Positions 1 through 11,550 of a stretch of DNA of 64,000 bases are shown here, one piece after another; the stretch's first letter is position 1; each line of letters begins with the position of its first letter. Source of the DNA: Roseicella aerolata. Its GTDB lineage: Bacteria; Pseudomonadota; Alphaproteobacteria; Acetobacterales; Acetobacteraceae. The translations under genes were made by a program, and so were the position numbers. The notes under the pieces are model-generated. The model was not told where the DNA came from and made no database searches. It saw nothing but the letters and a program-made list of their open reading frames with translations. The stretch covers positions 1 through 64,000 of the forward strand of contig NZ_JAJAQI010000008.1 in assembly GCF_020523605.1 (NCBI RefSeq), given 5' to 3'.

Positions 1-1
1 C

Positions 2-112
2 AGGACCGTCGGCACCCTCTGGGATACCATCGGCAGTCTCCTCGACCGCTTCAGTCCGAGCGAGTGCGCCGCCTACTTCCAACACTGCGGCTATGCACAG
101 TCAGGGCAATAA
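2..112 (+). CDS. IS630-family transposase, C-terminal end (partial)
   Basis: Only the last 36 codons are inside the window; the reading frame is open from base 2 to a TAA at 110-112. The peptide ends RFSPSECAAYFQHCGYAQ, which resembles the C-terminus of IS630-type DDE transposases (a helix followed by P-x-E-C-x-x-Y-F-x-x-x-G-Y). The catalytic residues lie outside the window, so activity cannot be judged. The assignment rests on this short tail and is moderately sure. It marks a probable insertion-sequence boundary at the left edge of the window. Confidence 0.6.
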   Translation, partial: RTVGTLWDTIGSLLDRFSPSECAAYFQHCGYAQSGQ

Positions 113-280
113 AGGTCTAACGTCCCGCAGGCATGCCGATGAGCTCTGCGGCCTCGGGCGCCGGCGTCGCCTTCGGTGTCCTGGCTGCGCCGCATGGGCC
201 ACGGGCCGCATCCGCGGTCTGGGCCCCTGGGGCGGCCGCAGGTCGGGACCGGTGCGGGCGCGCCTGAGCAGGCCGGGTCC

Positions 281-303
281 GGGGGGCGGAGCCCCCGGGT
301 TTG
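281..303 (+). terminator. Possible rho-independent terminator after the transposase remnant
   Basis: A six-base G/C stem (GGGGGC/GCCCCC around a GGA loop) is followed by GGGTTT. It lies between the transposase end and the lipoprotein gene. The T-run is short, so this is a weak call. A similar G6C-AGA-GC6 hairpin follows pobA at 38842. Confidence 0.35.
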
Positions 304-372
304 ACGGGGCCTAGGCTTGACGTGCCGGCGCGCGGCGGCGTCACTGCCGGCACGTTTCAAGGCCGCCCCCGC

Positions 373-1296
373 ATGTTCCTGCGTCGCAGCGCATTCCTTC
401 TGCCCCTGCTCGCCATCGGCTGTACCCGCCCGGGCCGTGAGCCGCCATCGCCGCTCGCCCTTCGCCTCGGCACCGCGCTGGAGGCGGCCGACCCGGGCGC
501 CGATGCCCTGATCCTCCGCATGGCGGCCTTCGAGCAGCGCGCGCTGCGCGAAGGGGGCGCCATGGCCTTCGCCGCGGGTGGCCGCCGGGCCGCGCCGCCG
601 CGCCTCGGCCCACCCCCGATCGGGCTGGTGGAAGCGGCCGGCCAGGTGCTGATGCCCGCCTTCACCGCCCTCGGCGACTATGGCGATGCCCTGGCGCAGC
701 TGGCGGGCGGGGAGGGGATCGCGCCCCGCTCCGGCCCGGAGGGCGCGCTGCTGGCGGAGGCCGCGGCGGCCGGGCTGCGGGATGTCGAGGCCGCCAGCGG
801 CACGGCGGTGCCGGAGCCGGCGCGCGCCGCCGGGCTGGCCGGCATCGCCGCGCTGTCCGGCCTGCCGGACCGGATCGCCGCCACCCGCGGCGCGACGGTG
901 CCGGCCATGGTGGCGGAGGCCGCGCCGCATCTCGCCGCCGTCACGGGCCTGCTGCGGATGGTGATCGGGGCGCAGCCGGGGCAGGGGGTGCGGGGCGCCC
1001 TCCGCGCCCGGCGGGAGGGGCTGGACGCCATGCAGTCCCGCTTCCTGGCCGCGGTCGCGGCCGATCGTCGGCTTGGCCCCGGGGAACGCTACGGGATCTT
1101 CCGCAGCCTGGCCGAGCTGCGCGAGGATGACCCGGCCCAGGACAGCCTCGCCGCGCTGGCCGAGCTGCTCGACCGGCTGGAGACGGCGCATGCCGCGCTG
1201 GCGGCCGGCGCGCCGGAGGCCGGGGAGAAGGTGGCGGGCTTCGAGGCGGCGGTGGCCCGGCTGGGCGTGCTGGCCGAGTCCGCCCGGCACGGCTGA
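373..1296 (+). CDS. Putative lipoprotein, function unknown
   Basis: A 307-residue protein if started at the ATG at 373, chosen over the upstream TTG at 301 because it puts a lipoprotein signal at the very N-terminus: MFLRRS, a hydrophobic stretch, then LAIGC as lipobox with Cys near residue 17. The mature part is Ala-, Leu- and Arg-rich and looks mainly helical; I see no catalytic motif and do not recognise a family. It would be lipid-anchored in the inner or outer membrane facing the periplasm. The next gene, a small membrane protein, starts 33 bases downstream on the same strand, so the two may be co-transcribed. Confidence 0.65.
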   Translation: MFLRRSAFLLPLLAIGCTRPGREPPSPLALRLGTALEAADPGADALILRMAAFEQRALREGGAMAFAAGGRRAAPPRLGPPPIGLVEAAGQVLMPAFTALGDYGDALAQLAGGEGIAPRSGPEGALLAEAAAAGLRDVEAASGTAVPEPARAAGLAGIAALSGLPDRIAATRGATVPAMVAEAAPHLAAVTGLLRMVIGAQPGQGVRGALRARREGLDAMQSRFLAAVAADRRLGPGERYGIFRSLAELREDDPAQDSLAALAELLDRLETAHAALAAGAPEAGEKVAGFEAAVARLGVLAESARHG

Positions 1297-1329
1297 GGCG
1301 GTGCGGCTCCGCTCCGCCCCGGGAATGAC

Positions 1330-1638
1330 ATGACCTGGCACCGGGCGCGGCGGCTCCTGGGCTGGCTCCTGCTGGCCGGCGGGCTGCTGGCCCTCCTCGG
1401 CATCGCCATGGTCGCGCTGCTCGGATTCCGGCCCTTCGAGCCCCTCTGGGCCTTCCTGGCCTCGGCCACCGCCATGGCGGGTGCCGTCTTGCGGCAGCAT
1501 GGCGACGAGGCCGCCGGGACGGGCGATCCCGTGCAGGCTGTCGCGGCGGCCGATGGGGGAGGGACGGGCGCCGGCGACGCGGGGCCCCTGCCTGGCGAGG
1601 TCGGTGACGCCGATGGAGGTGGCGACGGGTCCGAATAG
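1330..1638 (+). CDS. Small two-helix membrane protein, function unknown
   Basis: A 102-residue product beginning MTWHRARRLLGW. It has two adjacent hydrophobic stretches (about residues 9-32 and 37-52), then a polar Gly/Asp/Ala-rich tail of about 45 residues with no recognisable motif. It follows the putative lipoprotein gene by 33 bases on the same strand, which suggests one transcript. Codon usage is like the neighbours. Expression is plausible but unproven, and the tail could be partly chance coding. Confidence 0.5.
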   Translation: MTWHRARRLLGWLLLAGGLLALLGIAMVALLGFRPFEPLWAFLASATAMAGAVLRQHGDEAAGTGDPVQAVAAADGGGTGAGDAGPLPGEVGDADGGGDGSE

Positions 1639-1949
1639 CCGGCATCGCGCCGGAGGCGGCTCCCTGCGGCGGCAGCCATGGCGGCAACGGCACCGGGTTC
1701 CGCCGCCGGAGCCTTGGCGCAGCCCCGGCCAGCGCCCGGCATGGTGCAAGGCCGGCCGCCTGATCCCAAGGGCCCGGATGCGTGACGGCACCAGGGCAGG
1801 AGCGCCGCATGGACGGCGGGCCGCAGCCAGGGTTGCCGGCGGAGCGATGCTTTGCCGAATGCCCGGAGCTGCCTCAGCGCGGGCCGGCACCCGCGCCGCA
1901 GGGGGCGGCGATCGGGGCCGTTGGGATCAGCGACCTGTTCTGGCCGCGG
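1639..1949. other. Gene-free stretch with one copy of a dispersed repeat
   Basis: About 310 bases between the small membrane protein and the convergent ftsB-like gene. Frames open through it on both strands encode Arg/Pro/Gly-rich peptides with no motif and are judged chance openings of GC-rich DNA. The only recognised content is repeat R1 at 1762-1809. Confidence 0.5.
1762..1809 (+). repeat. Dispersed repeat R1, copy A
   Basis: A 48-base intergenic segment whose centre reads GGCCCGGATGCGTGAC and then GGGCAGGAGCGCCGCA. The same segment recurs in opposite orientation at 45384-45430 with only a few mismatches. Both copies are outside genes. The function is unknown. Confidence 0.65.
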
Positions 1950-2282
1950 CTATTGGAAGAGGCGCCGGCCGTGCTCGTAGGGGATGACCAGCTCGTCCCT
2001 GCCGACCAGGTTCAGCAGGGTCCGCGCCCGCTCATCCAGCTGGTCACGGTCGATCCGGTCGCCGCGCAACCCGGCGACGCGGCGCTCCATGGCATCGCGC
2101 TCCGCCTCCGCCCGCGTCAGAGCGGCCCTGGCCAGGGCGATGTCCCCCAGCTTCCGCTCACGCGCCTCCAGGCCGAAATCGCCATGCTGGGAGTGCCAGG
2201 CGAAATAGCCACAGAGCGCCGCGAAGGCCACCGGCAGCATCGCGTCACGCACCCGGCGCTTCAGCGCGCGGACAAAGGACAT
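1950..2282 (-). CDS. ftsB: FtsB/DivIC-like septum formation initiator
   Basis: A 110-residue protein of FtsB/DivIC type: a short cytoplasmic Arg/Lys-rich start, one membrane helix (about residues 14-30), then a charged region rich in E, R, A and L predicted to form a coiled coil, and a C-terminal part containing LLNLVGRDELVIPYE. Family members join FtsL and FtsQ in the divisome and signal to FtsW/FtsI. The ATG at 2282 is preferred over an in-frame TTG at 2291 because AGGGAT lies about ten bases upstream. Its place between eno and the pdh operon is typical of alphaproteobacteria. Confidence 0.8.
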   Translation of the reverse strand: MSFVRALKRRVRDAMLPVAFAALCGYFAWHSQHGDFGLEARERKLGDIALARAALTRAEAERDAMERRVAGLRGDRIDRDQLDERARTLLNLVGRDELVIPYEHGRRLFQ

Positions 2283-2474
2283 CAGCGGCAAATCCCTGGC
2301 ACAACCGGACGTAGAGAATCAGCGCCCGCGCCTTTTGGCAAGGAAGATCGTATGCGAAAGCGCGACCGGGCCCAACCGTGTTCCGCCGGACCGCCGGCCC
2401 CGTGTCGTCGCTGCCACACGGAAAGGCCCCTGCCGCGGCGCGGGGGCTGCTGGTTCGATCCGGCGGGGTGACCT

Positions 2475-2494
2475 GCGGGGCGCCGGCGCCCCGC
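2475..2494 (-). terminator. Perfect 20-base palindrome after eno
   Basis: A perfect GC-only palindrome centred on CGCCGGCG begins seven bases beyond the eno stop. In RNA it would form a strong hairpin. There is no U-tract, so it may stabilise the 3' end or act with Rho rather than as a classic terminator. Confidence 0.5.
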
Positions 2495-2501
2495 CCCCGC
2501 G

Positions 2502-5283
<2,782 letters not shown>

Positions 5284-5284
5284 G

Positions 5285-6715
5285 ATGGGCGTGCAGATCC
5301 TGATGCCGGCGCTGTCGCCCACCATGACGGAGGGCAAGCTGTCCCGCTGGCTGAAGAAGGAAGGCGACGAGGTCAGGTCCGGCGACGTGATTGCCGAGAT
5401 CGAGACCGACAAGGCGACCATGGAAGTGGAAGCCGTGGATGAGGGCACGATCACGAGGATCCTGGTGCCCGAGGGCACCGAGGGCGTCTCGGTGAACTCC
5501 CCGATCGCCGAGCTCGATGGCGGCGGCGAGGCGGCCTCGAAGGGCGCCGCGCCGGGCCAGGACACCGCCATGCCGCAGCAGCCGGCCCCGCCGGCGGCGG
5601 CGAGCCAGTCGGTCGGCCAGATCGCGAAGCAGGCCGAGGATTACGGCGCGGTCGCGCAGCGCGGGGCCGAGCGTGGCGAGGGCGCGGCGAAGGCCGGCGA
5701 GGCCGCTGCGGCGCCGGAGAAGGACTGGGGCCCGACCAAGCCCATGACGGTGCGGGAAGCCCTGCGCGACGCCATGGCTGCGGAGATGCGGGCCGACGAC
5801 AAGGTCTTCCTGATGGGCGAGGAAGTCGCCCAGTACCAGGGCGCCTACAAGATCAGCCAGGGCCTGCTGGACGAGTTCGGCGCGCGGCGGGTGATCGACA
5901 CCCCGATCACCGAGCACGGCTTCACCGGCATGGCGGTCGGGGCGGCCATGAATGGGCTGAAGCCCATCGTGGAGTTCATGACCTTCAACTTCTCCATGCA
6001 GGCGATCGACCAGATCATCAACAGCGCCGCCAAGACGCTGTACATGTCCGGCGGCCAGCTCGGCTGCCCGATCGTCTTCCGCGGACCGAACGGCGCGGCG
6101 GCGCGCGTCGCGGCGCAGCACAGCCAGTGCTATGCCTCCTGGTACGCGCATGTGCCCGGGCTGAAGGTGGTGGCGCCCTGGTCGGCGGCGGATGCCAAGG
6201 GCCTGCTGCGCGCGGCCATCCGCGACCCCAACCCGGTGATCGTGCTGGAGAACGAGATTCTCTACGGTCACACCTTCGAATGCCCGACGGCCGAGGATTT
6301 CATCGTCCCGATCGGCAAGGCCAAGATCGAGCGCGCCGGCAAGGATGTCACTATCGTCGCCTATTCCATCGCCGTCACCTGGGCGATGCAGGCGGCCGAG
6401 GAACTGGCGAAGCAGGGGATCGAGGCGGAGGTGATCAACCTGCGCTCCATCCGCCCGCTGGATGCCGGGACCATCGCCAATTCGGTGAAGAAGACCAACC
6501 GGCTGGTGACGGTGGAGGAAGGCTGGCCCTACGCCAATATCGGCACCGAGGTGGCGATGCAGGTGATCGAGGCCGCCTTCGACTGGCTGGACGCACCGCC
6601 CGTCCGCGTTTGCGGCAAGGACGTGCCGATGCCCTATGCCGCGAATCTCGAGAAGCTGGCGCTGCCGACGCAGCCCGAGATCATCGAGGCCGTGAAGCGC
6701 GTGACCTACAAATAG
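5285..6715 (+). CDS. pdhB: Pyruvate dehydrogenase E1 beta subunit with N-terminal lipoyl domain
   Basis: A 476-residue E1 beta carrying its own lipoyl domain (about residues 1-80), with the lipoylation lysine in ETDKATME. A Pro/Ala/Gln-rich linker follows (about 85-150), then the transketolase-like domain with [37 protein letters not shown] and the C-terminal block [11 protein letters not shown]. Lipoylated E1 beta is known from several alphaproteobacteria. The ATG at 5285 starts within the usual lipoyl N-terminus [17 protein letters not shown]. The lipoyl-coding DNA is strikingly like that of pdhC (see findings). Confidence 0.96.
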   Translation: MGVQILMPALSPTMTEGKLSRWLKKEGDEVRSGDVIAEIETDKATMEVEAVDEGTITRILVPEGTEGVSVNSPIAELDGGGEAASKGAAPGQDTAMPQQPAPPAAASQSVGQIAKQAEDYGAVAQRGAERGEGAAKAGEAAAAPEKDWGPTKPMTVREALRDAMAAEMRADDKVFLMGEEVAQYQGAYKISQGLLDEFGARRVIDTPITEHGFTGMAVGAAMNGLKPIVEFMTFNFSMQAIDQIINSAAKTLYMSGGQLGCPIVFRGPNGAAARVAAQHSQCYASWYAHVPGLKVVAPWSAADAKGLLRAAIRDPNPVIVLENEILYGHTFECPTAEDFIVPIGKAKIERAGKDVTIVAYSIAVTWAMQAAEELAKQGIEAEVINLRSIRPLDAGTIANSVKKTNRLVTVEEGWPYANIGTEVAMQVIEAAFDWLDAPPVRVCGKDVPMPYAANLEKLALPTQPEIIEAVKRVTYK

Positions 6716-6734
6716 GGGCGGGGGGATACGTCCG

Positions 6735-8126
6735 ATGGCCACCAACATCCTGATGCCCGCCCTGTCGCCCACCATGACGGAGGGCACGCTGGCGCGCTGG
6801 CTGAAGAAGGAAGGCGACGAGGTCAAGGCCGGCGACATCATCGCCGAGATCGAGACCGACAAGGCGACCATGGAGGTCGAGGCGGTCGACGAGGGCGTGC
6901 TGGGCAAGATCCTGGTCGGGGACGGCACCCAGGGCGTGAAGGTGAACGACCCGATCGCCGTGCTGGTCGAGCCGGGCGAGAAGGTGAGCGACCTGGCCCG
7001 GAAGGTGCCGGCATCCCAGGATGCCAAGGCGTCCGAGCCGGCGCAGTCGGCCAGCCAGGCCCCGGCGATCGAGGCGGTGAAGGAGGCCGGCGGCAAGGTG
7101 GCCGGCGCGGCGGAGCAGCCGGTGGCGATGCCGGCGCCGCAGCCCTCCGGGCCGAAGCCGAACGGCCAGGCGGTGCCGGACCATGGGGAGCGGGTCTTCG
7201 CCTCGCCGCTGGCGCGCCGCATGGCGCAGCAGGCGGGCCTTGATCTGTCGGGCGTGACCGGCAGCGGGCCGGGCGGGCGGATCGTGAAGGCGGATATCGA
7301 GGCGGCGCTCGCTAAGGGCCCGGCCGCGAAGCCCGCCCCCGCGCCGCAGGCCGCCGCCCCGGCGCAACAGCCCGCCCCGGCCCCGAAGCCGGCCGCGCCG
7401 CCGCCCAGCGTCACCGCGCCGCACACGCCGGTGCCGAACAGCACCATCCGCAAGGTGATCGCGCGGCGCCTCTCGGAATCGAAGCAGACGATTCCGCATT
7501 TCTACGTGACGATGGATTTCGAGATCGACGCGCTGCTGAAGCTGCGCGCCGACCTCAACGCCAAGTCGCCGAAGGCCAAGGGGGACAATGATCCTGCGGC
7601 CTTCAAGCTCTCGGTCAATGACCTGGTGATCAAGGCGGTCGCGGTGACGCTCCGGCGTTTCCCGCAGGTCAATGCCATGTGGACCGAGGACGCCATCCTG
7701 CAGTTCCATGATGTGGACATCTCGGTCGCCGTCTCGACGCCGACAGGCCTCATCACGCCGATCGTCCGCCAGGCCGACCGCAAGGGCCTCTCGGCCATCA
7801 GCAACGAGATGAAGGACCTCGCCTCCCGCGCCAAGGCGAACAAGCTGAAGCCGGAGGAATTCCAGGGCGGCGGCTTCAGCATCTCCAATATGGGGATGTA
7901 TGGCGTGCGCGACTTCTCCGCGATCATCAACCCGCCCCAGGCCGGCATCCTCGCGGTCGCCGCCGGCGAGCAGCGGCCGGTGGTCAAGGGCGGGCAGCTT
8001 GCGGTCGCGACCGTCATGACCTGCACACTCTCGGTCGATCACCGCGTCATCGATGGCGCGCTGGCGGCCGAGTTCATGCAGGCGCTGAAGGGCGTGATCG
8101 AGGACCCGCTGAGCCTGATGCTGTGA
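6735..8126 (+). CDS. pdhC: Dihydrolipoamide acetyltransferase (PDH E2)
   Basis: The core acetyltransferase of the pyruvate dehydrogenase complex, transferring the acetyl group from the lipoyl arm to CoA. Of its 463 residues, about 1-80 form one lipoyl domain (lysine in ETDKATME). A flexible Ala/Pro linker leads to a peripheral subunit-binding domain around [15 protein letters not shown] and [14 protein letters not shown] (about 154-193). A second Ala/Pro linker leads to the catalytic domain ending with the HxxxDG motif in [10 protein letters not shown]. One lipoyl domain here plus one on PdhB is the usual alphaproteobacterial arrangement. The stop overlaps the next gene's GTG start. Confidence 0.97.
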   Translation: MATNILMPALSPTMTEGTLARWLKKEGDEVKAGDIIAEIETDKATMEVEAVDEGVLGKILVGDGTQGVKVNDPIAVLVEPGEKVSDLARKVPASQDAKASEPAQSASQAPAIEAVKEAGGKVAGAAEQPVAMPAPQPSGPKPNGQAVPDHGERVFASPLARRMAQQAGLDLSGVTGSGPGGRIVKADIEAALAKGPAAKPAPAPQAAAPAQQPAPAPKPAAPPPSVTAPHTPVPNSTIRKVIARRLSESKQTIPHFYVTMDFEIDALLKLRADLNAKSPKAKGDNDPAAFKLSVNDLVIKAVAVTLRRFPQVNAMWTEDAILQFHDVDISVAVSTPTGLITPIVRQADRKGLSAISNEMKDLASRAKANKLKPEEFQGGGFSISNMGMYGVRDFSAIINPPQAGILAVAAGEQRPVVKGGQLAVATVMTCTLSVDHRVIDGALAAEFMQALKGVIEDPLSLML

Positions 8127-8515
8127 TCGATCACGTCTCGATCACGGCGCCGGACCTCGCCCTCGCCGCGCGATTCTACGATGCGGTGATGGTGGCGCTC
8201 GGCGTGCCGGCGGTCGGGCGCAGCGAGGACTGGCTGGGCTACGGGCGGCGCGCGGATGCGGCGCAGCCCGGGCGCAGCTATCTCTCGGTGCTGCGGGATG
8301 CGGCGCCGGGGGAGGCGCCGCGGCGGCACTGGTGCTTCAAGGCGCCGGACCGGGCGGCGGTCGATGCCTTCTGGCGCGCGGGGCTCGCTGCCGGCGGGGC
8401 GGATGACGGCGCGCCCGGCCTTCGCCCGCACTACCACCCCCATTACTACGCGGCCTTCCTGCGCGACCCCGCGGGCAACCGGATCGAGGCCGTCTGCCAC
8501 GAGGCCCAGGCATGA
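8123..8515 (+). CDS. VOC (glyoxalase/bleomycin-resistance) family protein
   Basis: A 130-residue single-module vicinal-oxygen-chelate fold: it opens [20 protein letters not shown] and ends [17 protein letters not shown], the usual paired beta-alpha-beta-beta-beta layout. Possible metal ligands are His4 and the C-terminal Glu; His residues in [10 protein letters not shown] could also contribute. The substrate is unknown. The GTG start shares bases with the pdhC TGA (GTGA), and its own stop overlaps the next ATG, so translation is probably coupled to pdhC. That makes a role near the PDH complex plausible but unproven. Confidence 0.85.
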   Translation: MIDHVSITAPDLALAARFYDAVMVALGVPAVGRSEDWLGYGRRADAAQPGRSYLSVLRDAAPGEAPRRHWCFKAPDRAAVDAFWRAGLAAGGADDGAPGLRPHYHPHYYAAFLRDPAGNRIEAVCHEAQA

Positions 8516-9057
8516 ATCGCCTCACGCTTCGCGATGTCACGCCCGGGGATGTCGGGCTGGTGCTGCATTTCGTCCGCGCCCTCGCGGAATACGAGAATCT
8601 GCTGCATGAGGTGGCGGCGACGGAGGAGGATTTCCGCGCCCTGCTCTTCGGCACCCCGGCGCGGGCCGAGGCGCTGATCGCGGAATGGGAAGGCGCGCCG
8701 GCCGGCTTCGCCCTCTGGTACTACAGCGTCTCCACCTTCGACGGCCGGGCCAAGCTCTATGTCGAGGACGTCTTCGTGAACCCCGAGGCACGCGGGCGGG
8801 GCATCGGCCGGGCGATCTTCTCTGAGCTCGCCCGCCGCGCGCTGGCGCAGGGTTGCAGCCGGATGGAGTGGTCCGTGCTGGACTGGAACGCGCCCTCCAT
8901 CGCCTTCTACCGCTCCATCGGGGCCCTCCCGCGGGAGGGCTGGACCCTGCAGCGCCTCGGCGGCGACGCGCTCCGGGCGCTGGCCGGACCCGCCCGATCA
9001 CGGAGCGGCGCTGCCGCGGTGCGTGAACCGGCCGGGCAACAGGATCAGGAGAGGTAA
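8512..9057 (+). CDS. GNAT-family N-acetyltransferase
   Basis: A 181-residue acetyltransferase of the GNAT fold, starting [20 protein letters not shown]. The acetyl-CoA binding motif is visible as VNPEARGRGIGRAIFSELAR, and WSVLDWNAPSIAFYRSIGA is the motif B region typical of spermidine/diamine acetyltransferase-like members. The acceptor is unknown. Its ATG overlaps the VOC gene stop (ATGA), and lpdA starts three bases after its stop, so it is embedded in the pdh operon. The C-terminal 30 residues are low-complexity and may not be part of the fold. Confidence 0.85.
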   Translation: MNRLTLRDVTPGDVGLVLHFVRALAEYENLLHEVAATEEDFRALLFGTPARAEALIAEWEGAPAGFALWYYSVSTFDGRAKLYVEDVFVNPEARGRGIGRAIFSELARRALAQGCSRMEWSVLDWNAPSIAFYRSIGALPREGWTLQRLGGDALRALAGPARSRSGAAAVREPAGQQDQER

Positions 9058-9060
9058 ATC

Positions 9061-10461
9061 ATGGCCGACCAGAATTTCGACCTGATCGTGCTCGGCGGCG
9101 GTCCCGGCGGCTATGTCGCCGCCATCCGTGCCGCCCAGCTCGGCATGAAGACGGCGCTGGTGGAGCGCGAGCATCTGGGCGGCATCTGCCTGAACTGGGG
9201 CTGCATCCCGACCAAGGCGCTGCTGCGCAGCTCCGAGATCAACCACCTGCTGCACACGCTGGATGCCTATGGCTTCGCCGCCGACAACATCCGCTTCGAC
9301 ATCAACAAGATCGTCAAGCGCAGCCGCGCCGTCGCCGGCCAGCTCTCGGGCGGGGTGAAGCACCTGCTGCGCAAGAACAAGGTCACGGTCTTCGACGGGC
9401 ACGGCACGCTGGCCGGCAAGGGCAGGCTGTCCGTCAGCAAGGACGGCAAGGGCGTCGCCGAGCTTGCGGCGAAGCACATCATCCTGGCGACCGGCGCGCG
9501 GGCGCGGGTGCTGCCGGGGATCGAGCCGGACGGCAAGCTGGTCTGGACCTACAAGGAGGCGATGGTCCCGGATGCCATGCCGAAGCGGCTGATCGTCATC
9601 GGCAGCGGGGCGATCGGGGCGGAGTTCGCCAGCTTCTACCTCAACCTCGGCGCCGAGGTGACGCTGGTGGAGGTGCTGGACCGGATCCTGCCGGTCGAGG
9701 ATGCGGAGATCAGCAGCTTCGTCCAGAAATCCTTCCAGAAACAGGGCATGAAGATCCTGACCGGCGCCAAGGTCCAGGGCCTGCGCAAGAACGCCACCGA
9801 GGTCACGGCGGTGATCGAGGCCGGCGGGAAAGTGCAGGAGATCACCGCGGACCGCGTCATCTCCGCGGTCGGGATCGTCGGCAATGTCGAGGGCATCGGC
9901 CTCGAGGGCACCGGGGTCAAGGTGGACCGCGCCCATGTGGTGGTCGATGAATATTGCCGGACCGGGGAGCCGGGGGTCTATGCCATCGGCGACCTCACCG
10001 GCCCGCCCTGGCTGGCCCACAAGGCCTCCCATGAAGGGGTGATCTGCGTCGAGAGGATCGCCGGGCTGAACGATGTCCACCCGCTCGATACCGGGAATAT
10101 CCCGGGCTGCACCTATTGCCGGCCCCAGGTCGCGAGCGTCGGGATGACCGAGGAGGCGGCGAAGAAGGCCGGCCACCAGGTCAAGGTCGGGCGCTTCCCC
10201 TTCATCGGCAATGGCAAGGCGATCGCCATGGGTGAGCCGGAGGGGATGATCAAGACCGTCTTCGACGCGAAGACCGGCGAACTGCTCGGCGCCCATATGG
10301 CCGGGCCGGAGGTCACGGAGATGATCCAGGGCTATACCATCGCCCGTACCATGGAGACGACCGAGGCCGAGCTGATGCACACGGTCTTCCCCCACCCGAC
10401 CATCTCCGAGGCCATGCATGAGGCGGTGCTTGATGCCTATGGCCGGGTGATCCACATCTAG
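9061..10461 (+). CDS. lpdA: Dihydrolipoyl dehydrogenase (PDH E3)
   Basis: The flavoprotein that reoxidises dihydrolipoyl groups of E2 and reduces NAD+. Its 466 residues show the FAD-binding GGGPGGYVAAIRAAQLG, the redox disulfide in GGICLNWGCIPTK (Cys43/Cys48), the NAD-binding GSGAIGAEFASFY, the second FAD motif VYAIGDLTGPPWLAHKA and the C-terminal catalytic HPHPTISE. It has no fused lipoyl domain. It follows the VOC and GNAT genes and precedes lipA, so it belongs to the same transcriptional block as pdhABC. Confidence 0.97.
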   Translation: MADQNFDLIVLGGGPGGYVAAIRAAQLGMKTALVEREHLGGICLNWGCIPTKALLRSSEINHLLHTLDAYGFAADNIRFDINKIVKRSRAVAGQLSGGVKHLLRKNKVTVFDGHGTLAGKGRLSVSKDGKGVAELAAKHIILATGARARVLPGIEPDGKLVWTYKEAMVPDAMPKRLIVIGSGAIGAEFASFYLNLGAEVTLVEVLDRILPVEDAEISSFVQKSFQKQGMKILTGAKVQGLRKNATEVTAVIEAGGKVQEITADRVISAVGIVGNVEGIGLEGTGVKVDRAHVVVDEYCRTGEPGVYAIGDLTGPPWLAHKASHEGVICVERIAGLNDVHPLDTGNIPGCTYCRPQVASVGMTEEAAKKAGHQVKVGRFPFIGNGKAIAMGEPEGMIKTVFDAKTGELLGAHMAGPEVTEMIQGYTIARTMETTEAELMHTVFPHPTISEAMHEAVLDAYGRVIHI

Positions 10462-10542
10462 GGCGTCGGCGCGGCCACCGCGGGCGGCCCCGGGCCGGCC
10501 GTGGCGGCCGCGCCCGCCATCGGCAGAGGCAACCGGCACGGC

Positions 10543-11550
10543 ATGGCCACGCGCATCGAGATCGACCACCGGGCAGGGGGGGGCAGCCCCCCGGCGGAGC
10601 CCGCATCGGCCAGGCCCGATCCGGCGGCCCGCCATCCGGAGAAGGCCCACCGCCCCGACAACCCCATCCAGCGGAAACCCGCCTGGATCCGGGTGAAGGC
10701 GCCGACCAGCCCGGTCTATCACGAGACCCGGGCGCTGATGCGCGACAACAAGCTGACCACGGTCTGCGAGGAGGCAGCCTGCCCGAATATCGGGGAATGC
10801 TGGTCGCAGCGCCATGCCACCATGATGATCATGGGGGAGACCTGCACCCGCGCCTGCAGCTTCTGCAACGTGGCAACCGGCCTGCCCAGGGCATTGGATG
10901 CGGATGAGCCGCGCCGGGTGGCCGATGCGGTGGCCAAGATGGGCCTGCGGCATGTGGTGGTCACCAGCGTGGACCGGGACGACCTGGGGGATGGCGGCGC
11001 CGGGCATTTCGCGCAGACGATCCGCGCCATCCGGGCGGCGGCGCCGGAGACCACCATCGAGGTCCTGACCCCCGACTTCCTGCGGAAGGACGGCGCGCTG
11101 GAGGTGGTGGTCGAGGCCCGGCCCGACGTCTTCAACCACAATCTGGAGACGGTGCCGAAGCTCTACCCAACCATCCGGCCCGGCGCGCGCTACTACCACT
11201 CGCTCAGGCTGCTCGACCGGGTGAAGCAACTCGACCCCTCCATCTTCACCAAGTCTGGCCTGATGGTGGGCCTGGGGGAGGAGCGGATCGAGGTGCTGCA
11301 GGTGATGGACGACATGCGGAGCGCGGAGGTCGATTTCCTGACCATCGGCCAGTACCTGCAGCCGACGGTGAAGCATGCCGCGGTGGACCGGTTCGTCACC
11401 CCTGACGAGTTCGGGGACTATGCCCGCATGGCCCGCTCCAAGGGATTCCTGCTGGTCTCCGCGACGCCGCTGACCCGCAGCAGCTACCATGCGGACCGCG
11501 ACTTTGCCGCCCTCAAGGCGGCGCGCGAGGCGAGGCTGGCGGCCGCCTGA
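10543..11550 (+). CDS. lipA: Lipoyl synthase
   Basis: A radical SAM enzyme that inserts two sulfurs into octanoyl groups on lipoyl domains; here its likely clients are PdhB and PdhC. It has the auxiliary-cluster motif [12 protein letters not shown] and the radical SAM motif CTRACSFC, followed by [25 protein letters not shown] and the C-terminal [10 protein letters not shown] with the cluster-ligating Arg-Ser-Ser-Tyr. I use the ATG at 10543 (335 residues); a GTG at 10501 would add 14 residues. The first 35 residues are a poorly conserved extension. It overlaps the next gene as TGATG. Confidence 0.95.
   Translation: MATRIEIDHRAGGGSPPAEPASARPDPAARHPEKAHRPDNPIQRKPAWIRVKAPTSPVYHETRALMRDNKLTTVCEEAACPNIGECWSQRHATMMIMGETCTRACSFCNVATGLPRALDADEPRRVADAVAKMGLRHVVVTSVDRDDLGDGGAGHFAQTIRAIRAAAPETTIEVLTPDFLRKDGALEVVVEARPDVFNHNLETVPKLYPTIRPGARYYHSLRLLDRVKQLDPSIFTKSGLMVGLGEERIEVLQVMDDMRSAEVDFLTIGQYLQPTVKHAAVDRFVTPDEFGDYARMARSKGFLLVSATPLTRSSYHADRDFAALKAAREARLAAA

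Noticed and set aside
1782-2471. A 229-codon plus-strand frame across the ftsB-like gene.
   Set aside because: It starts in repeat R1 and overlaps the ftsB-like gene antisense. Its peptide lacks any recognisable pattern.
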